From Dysosmobacter welbionis (GTDB lineage Bacteria; Bacillota; Clostridia; Oscillospirales; Oscillospiraceae), in the NCBI RefSeq assembly GCF_005121165.3, contig NZ_CP034413.3, positions 806,001 to 870,000 of the forward strand: a stretch of DNA of 64,000 nucleotides. Direction: 5' to 3'. The notes beneath the pieces are model-generated. The model saw only the letters and a list, made by a program, of their open reading frames with translations, was not told where the DNA came from and made no database searches. Shown here piece after piece: positions 15,299 through 23,043 of the stretch. Position numbers and translations under genes: made by a program. Within the stretch, counting starts at the first letter, position 1; every line of letters begins with the position of its first letter.

Positions 15299-15593
15299 AG
15301 ATTTTGACACGAAAAAAGTCATTCTTGAAGACCAATACAAAAGCGATGAGTACGAGACGATGACTCTCTACTTTATCGCGCCAAAAGAATGGCTCGAAGG
15401 CCTCTATCCTGATGCTGTTCACACTGAAATCAGTGTTGAGTATCCGCTGAATTGCCCCGAAGCTTATGCGGCAACCGTAATGGTATCTCCGACAAGAGAT
15501 CTTGGAGAGGATGGATATGAGGACTATGACTGGAGTGACCTTGAGCTGTCTCTTTCAGATATTGAAGCGTTAATCGGGATGGCTAAGTCATGA
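15288..15593 (+). CDS. Small acidic protein, unknown function
   Basis: This 101-residue acidic protein (EDGYEDYDWSDLEL near residues 75-90) has beta-rich predicted character. AGAGGA (15271-15276) fits ATG 15288 better than GTG 15279. It overlaps both the methylase-like gene and the helicase, so all three are translationally coupled; a partner of the helicase is plausible. Confidence 0.6.
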   Translation: MTIKDFDTKKVILEDQYKSDEYETMTLYFIAPKEWLEGLYPDAVHTEISVEYPLNCPEAYAATVMVSPTRDLGEDGYEDYDWSDLELSLSDIEALIGMAKS

Positions 15594-16825
15594 GTATCAG
15601 TCTGTACGATCATCAGCGCAGCGCCCTTGAAAAAATGAAGAACGGTTGCATTCTATGCGGCGGGGTCGGTTCCGGTAAATCCAGAACTGCTCTCGCCTAT
15701 TACTATCTTCAGCAGGGCGGAAACCTCGATATTCCTGATGCGCCGATGAAAAATCCGCTTGATATTTACATCATCACCACGGCACGCAAGCGCGATACCT
15801 GTGAATGGGAGGACGAGTTGGCTCCATTCCTGCTCTCCACCCATGAGGACTGCAATTACTACAAGAACAAGGTCATCATCGACTCGTGGAACAACATCGG
15901 CAAATACAAAGATGTAAAAAACAGTTTCTTTATATTTGACGAGCAGCGTGTCGTCGGTTACGGAGCTTGGACAAAAGCATTCCTGAAAATCGCGAAAGTG
16001 AACAAATGGATCTTGCTCTCAGCTACCCCTGGGGATACCTGGCAGGATTATATCCCCGTCTTCATCGCAAATGGGTTCTACCGGAACAAGACCGATTTCA
16101 TCGACCAGCATGTGGTTTATGACTGGAGGTCGAAGTATCCAAAGGTTGACCGATACCTCAACACCGGACGGCTGATCCGTCTGCGCAATCGCATTCTCGT
16201 GACGATGGAGTTCGAGCGGCACACCACATCGCATCATCAGGATGTGCCTGTTTCCTACAACATTCCGCTCTACAAAGATATTTCTCGAAACCGCTGGAAC
16301 CCTTGGGAAGACCGTCCTATTGAAACGGCTTCTGAGCTTTGTATGAACTGGCGCCGCGTGGTAAATTCGGACGAGTCCCGAAGCGTGGCCGTGCTGGAGA
16401 TCATGGAAGATCACCCTAAAGTCATCATCTTCTACAATTTCGACTACGAGCTTGATATTCTCAAAAATCTTGGTTACCCCGATGGGACTGAAGTCGCTGA
16501 ATGGAACGGTCACAAGCATCAAGAGATCCCGACCGGCGACAAATGGGTTTATCTCGTGCAGTACACGGCCGGCTGCGAGGGCTGGAACTGCATTACCACT
16601 GATACGATCATCTTCTACTCGCAGAACTATTCCTATAAGGTCATGGTTCAGGCTTCCGGACGAATCGACCGTCTGACGACGCCATTCAGTGACCTTTATT
16701 ACTTCCATCTAAAGAGCTTTTCCGGCATTGATCTGGCGATCAGCAAGGCACTCAAGGAGAAGAAGAACTTCAATGAGGGTCGCTTTGTTGGGTGGTCTAC
16801 TGCGCCGATGCCGAAAGCTGCATGA
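15590..16825 (+). CDS. Superfamily 2 DNA helicase
   Basis: This 411-residue protein has Walker A GGVGSGKSRT (Lys30), a motif II of the form FIFDEQR, motif III LLSATPGD, and motif VI QASGRIDR. The order and length match phage SNF2/DEAD-like ATPases that remodel or unwind DNA in replication or recombination. The DEQR form of motif II is unusual but keeps the catalytic Asp and Glu. ATG overlaps the previous stop by four bases. Confidence 0.85.
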   Translation: MSISLYDHQRSALEKMKNGCILCGGVGSGKSRTALAYYYLQQGGNLDIPDAPMKNPLDIYIITTARKRDTCEWEDELAPFLLSTHEDCNYYKNKVIIDSWNNIGKYKDVKNSFFIFDEQRVVGYGAWTKAFLKIAKVNKWILLSATPGDTWQDYIPVFIANGFYRNKTDFIDQHVVYDWRSKYPKVDRYLNTGRLIRLRNRILVTMEFERHTTSHHQDVPVSYNIPLYKDISRNRWNPWEDRPIETASELCMNWRRVVNSDESRSVAVLEIMEDHPKVIIFYNFDYELDILKNLGYPDGTEVAEWNGHKHQEIPTGDKWVYLVQYTAGCEGWNCITTDTIIFYSQNYSYKVMVQASGRIDRLTTPFSDLYYFHLKSFSGIDLAISKALKEKKNFNEGRFVGWSTAPMPKAA

Positions 16826-16842
16826 CATGAAAAGGAGAAATT

Positions 16843-18135
16843 ATGAATAACGCAAAAATTATTGCTGTCGACTTCGATGGCACTTTGGTTGAAAACAAAT
16901 GGCCTGAGATCGGTGCGCCGATTGAAAAAAACATCGCCAAGGTTAAGGCCGAACAGGAAGCTGGCGCCAAAATCATTCTTTGGACGAACCGCGTCGGCGA
17001 ACCTTTGGAAAAAGCACTCTCGTTCTGCAAGGAGCAGGGCATCCACCTCGATGCTGTCAATGAGAATCTGCCCGAAATAACAAAAGCATTTGGGACTGAC
17101 TGCCGGAAGATCTTCGCCAACGAGTATTGGGATGATCGCGCAGTCTTGATGTCCGAGAAAGATATCGGAGAATTCTCTGACGGGTTCCACACTTTCAATT
17201 CCCTCTATCATCAGCGGCTCATCCTCTTCACGGCCTTGGTGAACACTTTCCCGACGCTTGCTTGGAAATCCCACAAGCATTCGGATGGCGAGACTCCCTT
17301 TGGAGGAGGCTGGTTCATCGTTGGCATCGACACGCCAAAGGGGCCCTATACCTATCATTACGAGGACAAGGACTGGGACCTGTTCCACTGCAAAGAGGTG
17401 GCCACTGCCCCTGAGTGGGACGGCCATACCGATAAGGATGTCGAGCGGGTACTGTCCCTTACGGATGACGAGAGTGATTGGGCGGCTCGTGAAGTTGCTA
17501 TTGCTTCTCAGAAAGAACGCGAAAGTGCCGAAGATAAAGACGACTGGGATTACGGTGTTGCGTGCTATGAGAGTGCCCTCAGAGCGTATCGGTCTTTGGA
17601 ACGCGACGGCCACTCCGGTATGAGCATTCAGATCACCAAGAGCATCCTGAACCGCCTCATCGACGGCAAATGCCTTACCCCCATTGAGGACGATCCTGAT
17701 ATTTGGACTAAGGTCGAGTTTGGTGAGAACGATCCTATCCAGCACTTCCAGTGCAAGCGCATGAGCAGCCTGTTTAAGGATGTCGCCGAGGACGGTACGG
17801 TCACTTACTCGGATGTCAACCGTGTTCAGCTCATCAACAAAGAAAGCCCTGATATTCCGTTCAGAAACGGCTTCGGTACTCGCCTTATCGACAAGATGTA
17901 TCCCATCACGCTTCCGTACTTCCCTGCGGACAAGAAGTTCAAGATCATCGTCGAAGAGTTTCTGACCGATGAGAAAAATGGCGACTTCGATACCGTCGGC
18001 TATCTCCAGCTTATTCTTCCCAATGGCGAGGTCGTTGATCTGAACGGATATTTCAAAGATGGTCCGGACGGCATGGTTCGCATCGAGCATGCTGAGTACG
18101 AGGAGCGGAAAGCCAACAGGATCGACAAAAAGTAA
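16843..18135 (+). CDS. HAD-family phosphatase fused to two phage domains
   Basis: This 430-residue protein starts with a HAD domain: VDFDGTLVE (Asp10 and Asp12), LWTNRVGEP (motif II-like Thr), and YWDDRAV (motif IV) within the first 110 residues. A middle domain with GGGWFIVGID and WDGHTDKDVERVLSL (about residues 145-205) and a C-terminal beta-rich domain (about 280-425) are unassigned. The HAD part probably hydrolyses a phosphate from a nucleotide or nucleic-acid end. AAAAGGAG precedes ATG 16843. Confidence 0.7.
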   Translation: MNNAKIIAVDFDGTLVENKWPEIGAPIEKNIAKVKAEQEAGAKIILWTNRVGEPLEKALSFCKEQGIHLDAVNENLPEITKAFGTDCRKIFANEYWDDRAVLMSEKDIGEFSDGFHTFNSLYHQRLILFTALVNTFPTLAWKSHKHSDGETPFGGGWFIVGIDTPKGPYTYHYEDKDWDLFHCKEVATAPEWDGHTDKDVERVLSLTDDESDWAAREVAIASQKERESAEDKDDWDYGVACYESALRAYRSLERDGHSGMSIQITKSILNRLIDGKCLTPIEDDPDIWTKVEFGENDPIQHFQCKRMSSLFKDVAEDGTVTYSDVNRVQLINKESPDIPFRNGFGTRLIDKMYPITLPYFPADKKFKIIVEEFLTDEKNGDFDTVGYLQLILPNGEVVDLNGYFKDGPDGMVRIEHAEYEERKANRIDKK

Positions 18136-18163
18136 CCACTGATATTTGAAAGGAGAAAGAAAT

Positions 18164-18646
18164 ATGATCCCCATTGATACAATAGTCAGCATTAAATCCG
18201 GTGACGAGTACGGTGGTAAATACACCGGGAAACTCGGCATCATTAAAAAGTTTACAGATGATCGGGTCGGAGTGGAGTTTGCCGGCCTTAAAAACCATGC
18301 AAGCAAATACGGCCTCTTCTGGTTCAAGAAAGAGAATGTGACACCTTCACTCTTTGATGTGCCGAAGCGCAATGATGCAATCATTCCGGCGGCTCTTGCT
18401 AAGGCTTTCCTCAACTTCACTTTCGGAGCCCCCAGGGCATCGCTCGGCGTAAAGCAGGTCATTTTCAGTGGTCCTAAAACGATCGTGTTCTGGCTCGACG
18501 GAACCAAGACTATCGTTTCTTGTGGCGAGGGTGACCACAATGATCCCTATGCCGGGTTCTGTGCTGCCGTTACGAAGCGAGTCTTTGGCTCCACTTCTCA
18601 GGCAAAGAAGGTCTTGGCACGGACGAGGAAGGAGACTTCCAAATGA
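18164..18646 (+). CDS. Conserved phage protein with SH3-like N-terminus
   Basis: This 160-residue protein begins with a small beta domain (VSIKSGDEYGGKYTGKLGIIKKF) of the SH3/KOW-like kind, followed by a basic alpha/beta region. GAAAGGAG precedes ATG 18164, and the stop overlaps the next gene by four bases. Function unknown. Confidence 0.6.
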   Translation: MIPIDTIVSIKSGDEYGGKYTGKLGIIKKFTDDRVGVEFAGLKNHASKYGLFWFKKENVTPSLFDVPKRNDAIIPAALAKAFLNFTFGAPRASLGVKQVIFSGPKTIVFWLDGTKTIVSCGEGDHNDPYAGFCAAVTKRVFGSTSQAKKVLARTRKETSK

Positions 18647-18972
18647 GCACAATTTATATCGGCGAACGGCAAAGTGGCAAAACAACCATGCTCATCGAAA
18701 TGTCTGAAAAGACCGGCGCCACCATCGTTGTGGCTACCTATCCGATGGCCAAGTACATTCAGTTGCTCGCTGCTCAGATGGGTAAGAAAATTCCTGTTCC
18801 TATCACGGTGACGAACTACATCCGTCTTCTCGCAAGTGGCGGCCTTGGTAAGAGCGAGAAGTATCTCATAGACGAGCTTCAGATGATGCTCTCTGCTATG
18901 AATGTCGAAGCTGCTACGGTTGACTGCGACTGCATTGAAGTTCTTCGCGGCCAACAGAAAGAAGGTTTGTAA
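18643..18972 (+). CDS. Small P-loop protein
   Basis: This 109-residue protein has GERQSGKTT (residues 7-15), a clear Walker A, and FLIDEL-like YLIDELQ (about residue 75), a possible Walker B. It looks like a minimal NTPase such as a stripped-down packaging or repair ATPase. Stop and start overlap with both neighbours, so it is part of a tightly coupled unit. Confidence 0.6.
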   Translation: MSTIYIGERQSGKTTMLIEMSEKTGATIVVATYPMAKYIQLLAAQMGKKIPVPITVTNYIRLLASGGLGKSEKYLIDELQMMLSAMNVEAATVDCDCIEVLRGQQKEGL

Positions 18973-19268
18973 TGGCTGGAATTAAAATGAATGTTGAGTT
19001 TCCGACGCGCCTTTGCGAAGTCAATGGTAAGCTCGGATATTTTCACCGTTGGGAGCAGTGGAGCAAGGTTGTCGACGCAAGCCCTCTTCGTGGAGGTCAT
19101 CCTGGCGGACAAAACGGGCAGGTTTTTGGAATTGTTGAATTCGAAGACGGCGTTCGTCGTGTTGGTCCGTCTTCTATCAAATTCTGTGATGAGGAGAACG
19201 CGATACTTTGTGAGATGGCAAAGCACCATGAGGCATTAAGGAAAGGAGAAGCAAATGCTGAAGATTGA
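18972..19268 (+). CDS. Small phage protein, unknown function
   Basis: This 98-residue protein overlaps its neighbours by one base and by 14 bases. It has a beta-rich core (GYFHRWEQWSKVVDASPL ... GIVEFEDGVRRV). GAAAGAAGG precedes ATG 18972. No family recognised. Confidence 0.6.
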   Translation: MAGIKMNVEFPTRLCEVNGKLGYFHRWEQWSKVVDASPLRGGHPGGQNGQVFGIVEFEDGVRRVGPSSIKFCDEENAILCEMAKHHEALRKGEANAED

Positions 19269-19983
19269 AAACGCCGAAGTTCTCGGTTGGGAACACGCCA
19301 TTCGAGGCATGAGGAACCCTAAGAACTCATGGGAGAAGAGTGATAGCGGCCCAGAATGTCCTTATGGGAAAGAAAAATGTTGCGGAGAATGCCAGCAAAA
19401 TTTCTGCATTGGCCCCAACGATAAGCAACTCATGATGGCCCTCCGCAACGCTGGTACGGATCATCGCAAGTTCATGCGGATGATTACCGTCTATCTCGAC
19501 ATCACCGCCCCGCTGTACTGGTGGAAAGAGTTCGACACCTATAAGGTCGGTACGGTCGCCAACTCCTGCTCTACGATGCACAAAATCGCAGCAAAGGAGT
19601 TTACACTGGATGACTTCAGTCACGAGCATCTGGTTGATGACCTCGATGTCCGTATTGAAATCGGAGGAACCGATCACAGAGATACGGGGCCCATGGAAGT
19701 CCTTGGCATGACGATTGATGTGCTAAATCACTATCGCGAAAAATATCTTGCAGCGACGAAGACTGAGGAATACACCGGCCTCCCCGCCAAGGATATTTGG
19801 TGGCAGATGATCCAGCTTCTCCCCAGTTCCTACAACCAGAAGCGGACGGTCATGCTGAACTATGAGGTTCTGGCCAATATCTACAAATCCCGTCGGCATC
19901 ACAAGCTCGATGAATGGCATACACTTTGTGACCGGATTGAAAGTCTGCCTTATTCTGCGTTGATTACTGGCACTGCCATTTGA
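19255..19983 (+). CDS. Conserved phage protein, possibly ThyX-like
   Basis: This 242-residue protein has a Cys-rich N-terminal insert (CPYGKEKCCGECQQNFC, about residues 35-51), then TDHRKFMRMITVYLDITAPLYWWKEFDTYK and a C-terminal NYEVLANIYKSRRHHKLDEWH. The layout, with HR pairs and an ending that recalls LRLDPHAQWE, reminds me of flavin-dependent thymidylate synthase, but the RHRxxS signature is absent. The likeness is weak. GAAAGGAG precedes ATG 19255. Confidence 0.5.
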   Translation: MLKIENAEVLGWEHAIRGMRNPKNSWEKSDSGPECPYGKEKCCGECQQNFCIGPNDKQLMMALRNAGTDHRKFMRMITVYLDITAPLYWWKEFDTYKVGTVANSCSTMHKIAAKEFTLDDFSHEHLVDDLDVRIEIGGTDHRDTGPMEVLGMTIDVLNHYREKYLAATKTEEYTGLPAKDIWWQMIQLLPSSYNQKRTVMLNYEVLANIYKSRRHHKLDEWHTLCDRIESLPYSALITGTAI

Positions 19984-20009
19984 CACAACTCCGGCTGTTA
20001 TGATACAAT
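19980..20009 (+). promoter_or_regulatory. Strong sigma-70 promoter
   Basis: A perfect TTGACA (19980-19985) overlaps the stop codon of the preceding gene, with TACAAT (20004-20009) 18 bases on. It drives the next gene and probably the nucleotide-metabolism genes beyond. Early element copy 8 lies just downstream. Confidence 0.75.
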
Positions 20010-20029
20010 CATAAAAAAAGAAATCATGC

Positions 20030-20055
20030 GCAAAAAGTACATCGCCTATTATGGA
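20030..20055 (+). promoter_or_regulatory. Early intergenic element, copy 8
   Basis: GCAAAAAGTACATCG followed by CCTATTATGGA, nearly identical to copy 6. It lies inside the leader made by the promoter at 19980 and ends at the ribosome site of the gene at 20072. Confidence 0.5.
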
Positions 20056-20071
20056 AGGAGGTTGTTAGGCT

Positions 20072-20272
20072 ATGGCTGAACGCAACGATTCTCACCTTCT
20101 GGATGGTGGTGATTCTGTGGGTATGACAGATAACCAGTACAAGGGTATGCTGCTTGACCAGTTAGAAGACTGGCAGGAAATCCTTGACCTGGCAATCGCA
20201 GCCGGGAACACCGAGATTCAGAAAAAGGCTGAGAAGCAAATCGCGAAGATCAACGAAAAGCTGAAATTCTAA
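20072..20272 (+). CDS. Small helical protein
   Basis: This 66-residue protein has two probable helices (LLDQLEDWQEILDLAIAAGN and EIQKKAEKQIAKINEKL). GGAAGGAGG precedes ATG 20072. It stands alone between a promoter and a terminator. Function unknown; a small regulator or inhibitor is possible. Confidence 0.6.
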   Translation: MAERNDSHLLDGGDSVGMTDNQYKGMLLDQLEDWQEILDLAIAAGNTEIQKKAEKQIAKINEKLKF

Positions 20273-20281
20273 TCTCTACCC

Positions 20282-20321
20282 AGAGGGAAGGGCTTGTGGA
20301 AACACAGGCTCTTCTCTTTTT
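20282..20321 (+). terminator. Rho-independent terminator
   Basis: AGAGGGAAGGGCTTGTG and CACAGGCTCTTCTCT form an imperfect stem around a GAAA loop, then TTTTTAT. Confidence 0.7.
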
Positions 20322-20349
20322 ATATTCTTTTTGAGGAGGAAGTTTAATT

Positions 20350-20805
20350 ATGTCTTGTCAATACAAAGACCAGTGTCCAAGCTACAGTGGCTGGTGTAAC
20401 GGGCCGAAGCAGGATTTCTCCAAGTGCGTGGAGTTCCTTGTCACGGCCTATGAGAACGAGAAAAAGCGGATGATGCCCAACGAGTACCAGAAGCTGGCTA
20501 TACGGACATGCAGCATCCCCTACGACCAGAAGAAGGATATGCTCATGCACGCTGTCCTGGGCCTGACTTCCGAGGCTGGCGAGGTTTCTGGTCTGTTCCA
20601 GAAGAAGTACCAGGGTCACAAGCTCGACCCTGAGCATCTGGAAAAGGAGTTGGGCGACTGCCTCTGGATGATTGCGGAGGCTTGCACCGCTCTCGGCTGG
20701 AACATGGAAACGGTCATGCAGACCAACATCGAGAAGCTCCGGGCCCGATATCCGGAGGGCTTCGATGCCGAGCACAGTCTGCATCGCAGAGCAAATGATA
20801 TTTGA
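20350..20805 (+). CDS. MazG-like nucleotide pyrophosphohydrolase
   Basis: This 151-residue protein has a short Cys-containing N-terminus (CQYKDQCPSYSGWC) and a MazG core: LTSEAGEVSGLFQK and EKELGDCLWMIAEAC, giving the E-x-x-E and E-x-x-D metal ligands. The family cleaves nucleoside triphosphates to monophosphates; phage versions may clear altered dNTPs or ppGpp. TTGAGGAGGAAG precedes ATG 20350. It heads a run of nucleotide-related genes. Confidence 0.8.
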   Translation: MSCQYKDQCPSYSGWCNGPKQDFSKCVEFLVTAYENEKKRMMPNEYQKLAIRTCSIPYDQKKDMLMHAVLGLTSEAGEVSGLFQKKYQGHKLDPEHLEKELGDCLWMIAEACTALGWNMETVMQTNIEKLRARYPEGFDAEHSLHRRANDI

Positions 20806-20820
20806 AAGGAGCTTGTGAAA

Positions 20821-21030
20821 ATGGATGAGAAAAAAATCCACTCAATCATTGATGAAGCAATGGCGGCTCGTGACCGCTCTGTGTCCATTTATATTTCGCC
20901 TGATGGTGGTGTTTCTGTTTCGGTCTTCCCGTGGCCGGACGAGGAGATACTCCGCAACATGAGAGCCAGCGGTCTGATCTCTCACAATGACTACCGGACA
21001 CGACTTGGCCTGTCGCCTATGAAGGACTAA
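20821..21030 (+). CDS. Small phage protein, unknown function
   Basis: This 69-residue protein has a beta patch (SVSIYISPDGGVSVSVFPWP). AAAGGAG (20805-20811) fits ATG 20821 better than GTG 20815. Its tail (ISHNDYRTRLGLSPM) looks like a short helical motif seen at the ends of portal proteins. Function unknown. Confidence 0.55.
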   Translation: MDEKKIHSIIDEAMAARDRSVSIYISPDGGVSVSVFPWPDEEILRNMRASGLISHNDYRTRLGLSPMKD

Positions 21031-21041
21031 GGAGGATCACA

Positions 21042-21392
21042 ATGAACGAAAAAGTTCTAAGACATAAGGAAATCTGCGATGGGCTGAACGAGCTCTACGC
21101 ACGCAAAAACCACGACTATGGCGACAGCTTCCATACCACTTTCGTCGAGGAAGGTCTCGCTATGGCCCGTATCCGTCTGGGAGATAAGTTCTCCCGCTTC
21201 AAGACCCTGTCTCGCCTTTCCTGCAATGACCGCGACCAGCAGCAAGTTACGGATGAGTCCATTCGTGATACGCTGCTCGATCTCGCAAACTATGCCATCA
21301 TGACTGTGTTGGAGATGGATGCACCAGATGAGAGTCATGCGACTATGTACGCTTATGACAAGCCGTTCTATACTGTTGGGGAGGATAAGTAA
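21042..21392 (+). CDS. DUF1599 / nucleotide-modification-associated protein
   Basis: This 116-residue protein has KNHDYGDSF, ARIRLGDKFSRFKTL and DESIRDTLLDLANYAIM, the pattern I associate with DUF1599 (Nmad1), a family thought to work in modified-nucleotide metabolism. It follows MazG, consistent with editing of the dNTP pool. GGAGGATC precedes ATG 21042. Confidence 0.75.
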   Translation: MNEKVLRHKEICDGLNELYARKNHDYGDSFHTTFVEEGLAMARIRLGDKFSRFKTLSRLSCNDRDQQQVTDESIRDTLLDLANYAIMTVLEMDAPDESHATMYAYDKPFYTVGEDK

Positions 21393-21393
21393 G

Positions 21394-21660
21394 ATGAAAG
21401 CTAAGAGAGCGCTTTGTATGCTTGCGGCGATCCTCCTCGTTGTCGCCATGATGCTGATGTTCCTGACGGGTTGTAATAGACAAGTAATCGACACGACATT
21501 CAGCTATGACAATGCTATCCTGGCTCTTCCCGATGGTTCTGTCATTAGCGGGAAAATCGAGAGCTGGAAAGACTATGATGACGGCGATCAGATTCAGGTA
21601 AAAATTGACGGAACTACATATCTGGTTCATTCCGTCAACATCGTACTGATAAAGGAGTAA
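21394..21660 (+). CDS. Small lipoprotein-like protein
   Basis: This 88-residue protein has a signal of KAKRALC + hydrophobic core and a lipobox-like LTGC (about residues 24-27), then a small beta domain (DGSVISGKIESWKDY ... QVKIDGTTYLV). It starts two bases after the previous stop. It would be exported and lipid-anchored; a surface-exclusion role is possible but not shown. Confidence 0.65.
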   Translation: MKAKRALCMLAAILLVVAMMLMFLTGCNRQVIDTTFSYDNAILALPDGSVISGKIESWKDYDDGDQIQVKIDGTTYLVHSVNIVLIKE

Positions 21661-21665
21661 TGATT

Positions 21666-21989
21666 ATGTGGAAGCGCGAACTGATCCGCAACAAGATCTA
21701 TGCGGTATTGATGGTGCTGGCATCTTTGCCGGTTGTTATTTTGGAGAGGGATGGTACGGTCCTTCTCCTTTCTCTTTTCTTCGGAGTTCCGATGTTCTTC
21801 GCAAAAGAAAACTGGATCATGGGAGGACCCGTTCATGAAAGTAAAGAAAGCCGGAAAAAGAGTGTTCGGAGCCGTAATGTCCGCTGCCGAGAAAAAGGCT
21901 ATGGACATGGAGATACAGCGACAGCTCGCAGAGTACGATCGAAAGCATATCCGAGAGATCGACGCTCTGGTTCTGTGGGAGCTACGTGA
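21666..21989 (+). CDS. Small membrane protein, probably frame-broken at the 3' end
   Basis: The first 50 or so residues form two hydrophobic stretches (YAVLMVLASLPVVIL and TVLLLSLFFGVPMFF) ending ENWIM. The following 50 basic residues read through the next gene in another frame and look non-coding. One extra G in GGG (21821-21823) would give a stop overlapping the next start as ATGA (21835-21838), the usual layout. AAAGGAG (21651-21657) fits ATG 21666. Confidence 0.6.
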   Translation: MWKRELIRNKIYAVLMVLASLPVVILERDGTVLLLSLFFGVPMFFAKENWIMGGPVHESKESRKKSVRSRNVRCREKGYGHGDTATARRVRSKAYPRDRRSGSVGAT

Positions 21990-22170
21990 ACAGCTCGGCT
22001 TCGGCAACAAGAGGCTTAAAAAATTCTATGACAACTTCTCCCGCGGCATCGAGGCTTTGATCCGTCGTTATGAGATGGAGCAGGGCGACGATGTCTGGCT
22101 CTGTACCTACAAGCTGAAAGAGATCGGCTGTGATCTTGAAAAGTGGGAGAAAGAAAGAGGTGACCAATGA
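21835..22170 (+). CDS. Small helical protein, unknown function
   Basis: This 111-residue basic and acidic helical protein (VMSAAEKKAMDMEIQRQLAEY ...) is rich in Arg, Glu and Lys. GGGAGGA (21821-21827) precedes ATG 21835. It starts inside the apparent tail of the previous frame; see that entry. No family recognised. Confidence 0.65.
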   Translation: MKVKKAGKRVFGAVMSAAEKKAMDMEIQRQLAEYDRKHIREIDALVLWELREQLGFGNKRLKKFYDNFSRGIEALIRRYEMEQGDDVWLCTYKLKEIGCDLEKWEKERGDQ

Positions 22171-22358
22171 GCGACCGAAAAAACTCGGAGGGCTACTCAG
22201 ATCCGACAGCCTACCAGGCCATGATGAACCTTGAAATCGAGGAGCTTCGCTTTAAGAAGTTGCTCAGGTCTATCAAGGATGTGTGTGACTTGGCGGACTT
22301 CGAGATCGAAGGTCGTGTCGTTCTGATCGACAAGCGGTCCGGACGGATATGGAGGTAG
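22167..22358 (+). CDS. Small phage protein, unknown function
   Basis: This 63-residue protein starts with a four-base overlap (ATGA). It has a helical middle and ends VVLIDKRSGRIWR. AAAGAGGTG precedes ATG 22167. No family recognised. Confidence 0.6.
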   Translation: MSDRKNSEGYSDPTAYQAMMNLEIEELRFKKLLRSIKDVCDLADFEIEGRVVLIDKRSGRIWR

Positions 22359-22362
22359 AAAA

Positions 22363-22638
22363 ATGTTTAACTTTCCTACTGAAGATATTGTGAAGGCATT
22401 CGAGGCCTTTAGCGAAGCCATCAATCAGTTGGCTGCTGATATTGTTGATGCGTGGGAAGCTGTCACCGTGACTGTATCAGCCGTCCTCGACGATGATGCG
22501 CTCTGGCCAAACCGATACGGAATGCCGCCTAAAAAGTACGGTCAATCTCTTCAGAAACACTCCAAAAAGTCATTCAATCAATATGACTACATCCCGATTA
22601 TGGCAAAAAATCTCCCTTATCAGCGGAGAGCATTTTAG
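22363..22638 (+). CDS. Small phage protein, last gene of the early-middle block
   Basis: This 91-residue protein has a long helix (residues 5-42) and a basic, aromatic tail (KKYGQSLQKHSKKSFNQY). ATATGGAGG precedes ATG 22363. It ends the long gene run that starts at 20350; a terminator and a 600-base non-coding region follow. Confidence 0.6.
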   Translation: MFNFPTEDIVKAFEAFSEAINQLAADIVDAWEAVTVTVSAVLDDDALWPNRYGMPPKKYGQSLQKHSKKSFNQYDYIPIMAKNLPYQRRAF

Positions 22639-22655
22639 CAAAACTGCGTGAATTT

Positions 22656-22698
22656 GCCCCGGTTCTGTCTAATCTAAGATAGAATTCGGGGCTCTTTC
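22656..22698 (+). terminator. Large terminator hairpin
   Basis: GCCCCGGTTCTGTCT and AGATAGAATTCGGGGC form a long stem around a short loop, followed by TCTTTC. The U-tail is short for such a long stem, but the place fits the end of the operon. Confidence 0.65.
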
Positions 22699-22714
22699 AT
22701 GCGCAAAAATCGTG

Positions 22715-22990
22715 GCCACTTTTATTTTGAAAAACGGGCTTCTGCCCACTTTCTTTCAGAAACTTGATATATTTGGGCGGGTTGAGAGACTTGTAGAGAC
22801 GGTTCTGGCCAAAAAAAGTGGGTTTTTGCCCGGTTTTATTTGAAAAGTGGGCAGGCTGAAACCGTTGGTACACAAGGCTTTGCGGGCTTTCTGCCCACTT
22901 TCCCACTTTTTTCTTTAATTAGTGTGAAGAAAAAATATAAAAAAAATATATAAGTGACGAGAAAAAGTGGGTTTTTGGCCAAAGCCTGAT
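22715..22990 (+). repeat. Non-coding region with repeated GTGGG motifs (possible origin)
   Basis: AAAGTGGG or its complement CCCACTTT recurs at about 22740, 22815, 22848, 22895, 22905 and 22967, several extended to AAAAAGTGGGTTTTTG or AAGTGGGCAG, in both orientations. A very AT-rich stretch (about 22915-22955) lies between them. No coding frame is convincing. Short repeats next to an AT-rich block are typical of replication origins or multi-site operators. Confidence 0.5.
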
Positions 22991-23010
22991 TTTCCTCAAA
23001 AAACTCTGAC

Positions 23011-23039
23011 TTCCTTTTCGTGCGCGAGTGTGATATACT
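23011..23039 (+). promoter_or_regulatory. Extended -10 promoter for the structured RNA
   Basis: TGATATACT (23031-23039) is an extended -10; TTCCTT at 23011 is a weak -35 at 17-base spacing. RNA would start at about 23045, exactly where the closing stem of the folded RNA begins. Confidence 0.6.
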
Positions 23040-23043
23040 AAGC

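Noticed and set aside
16699-18540. A long minus-strand frame opposite the HAD fusion and helicase end
   Set aside because: The plus frames have HAD motifs and good starts; the minus frame has no start signal and no family likeness.
22715-22990. The GTGGG repeats as a CRISPR array
   Set aside because: Repeats are short, in both orientations and irregularly spaced; no spacer-repeat periodicity and no cas genes.
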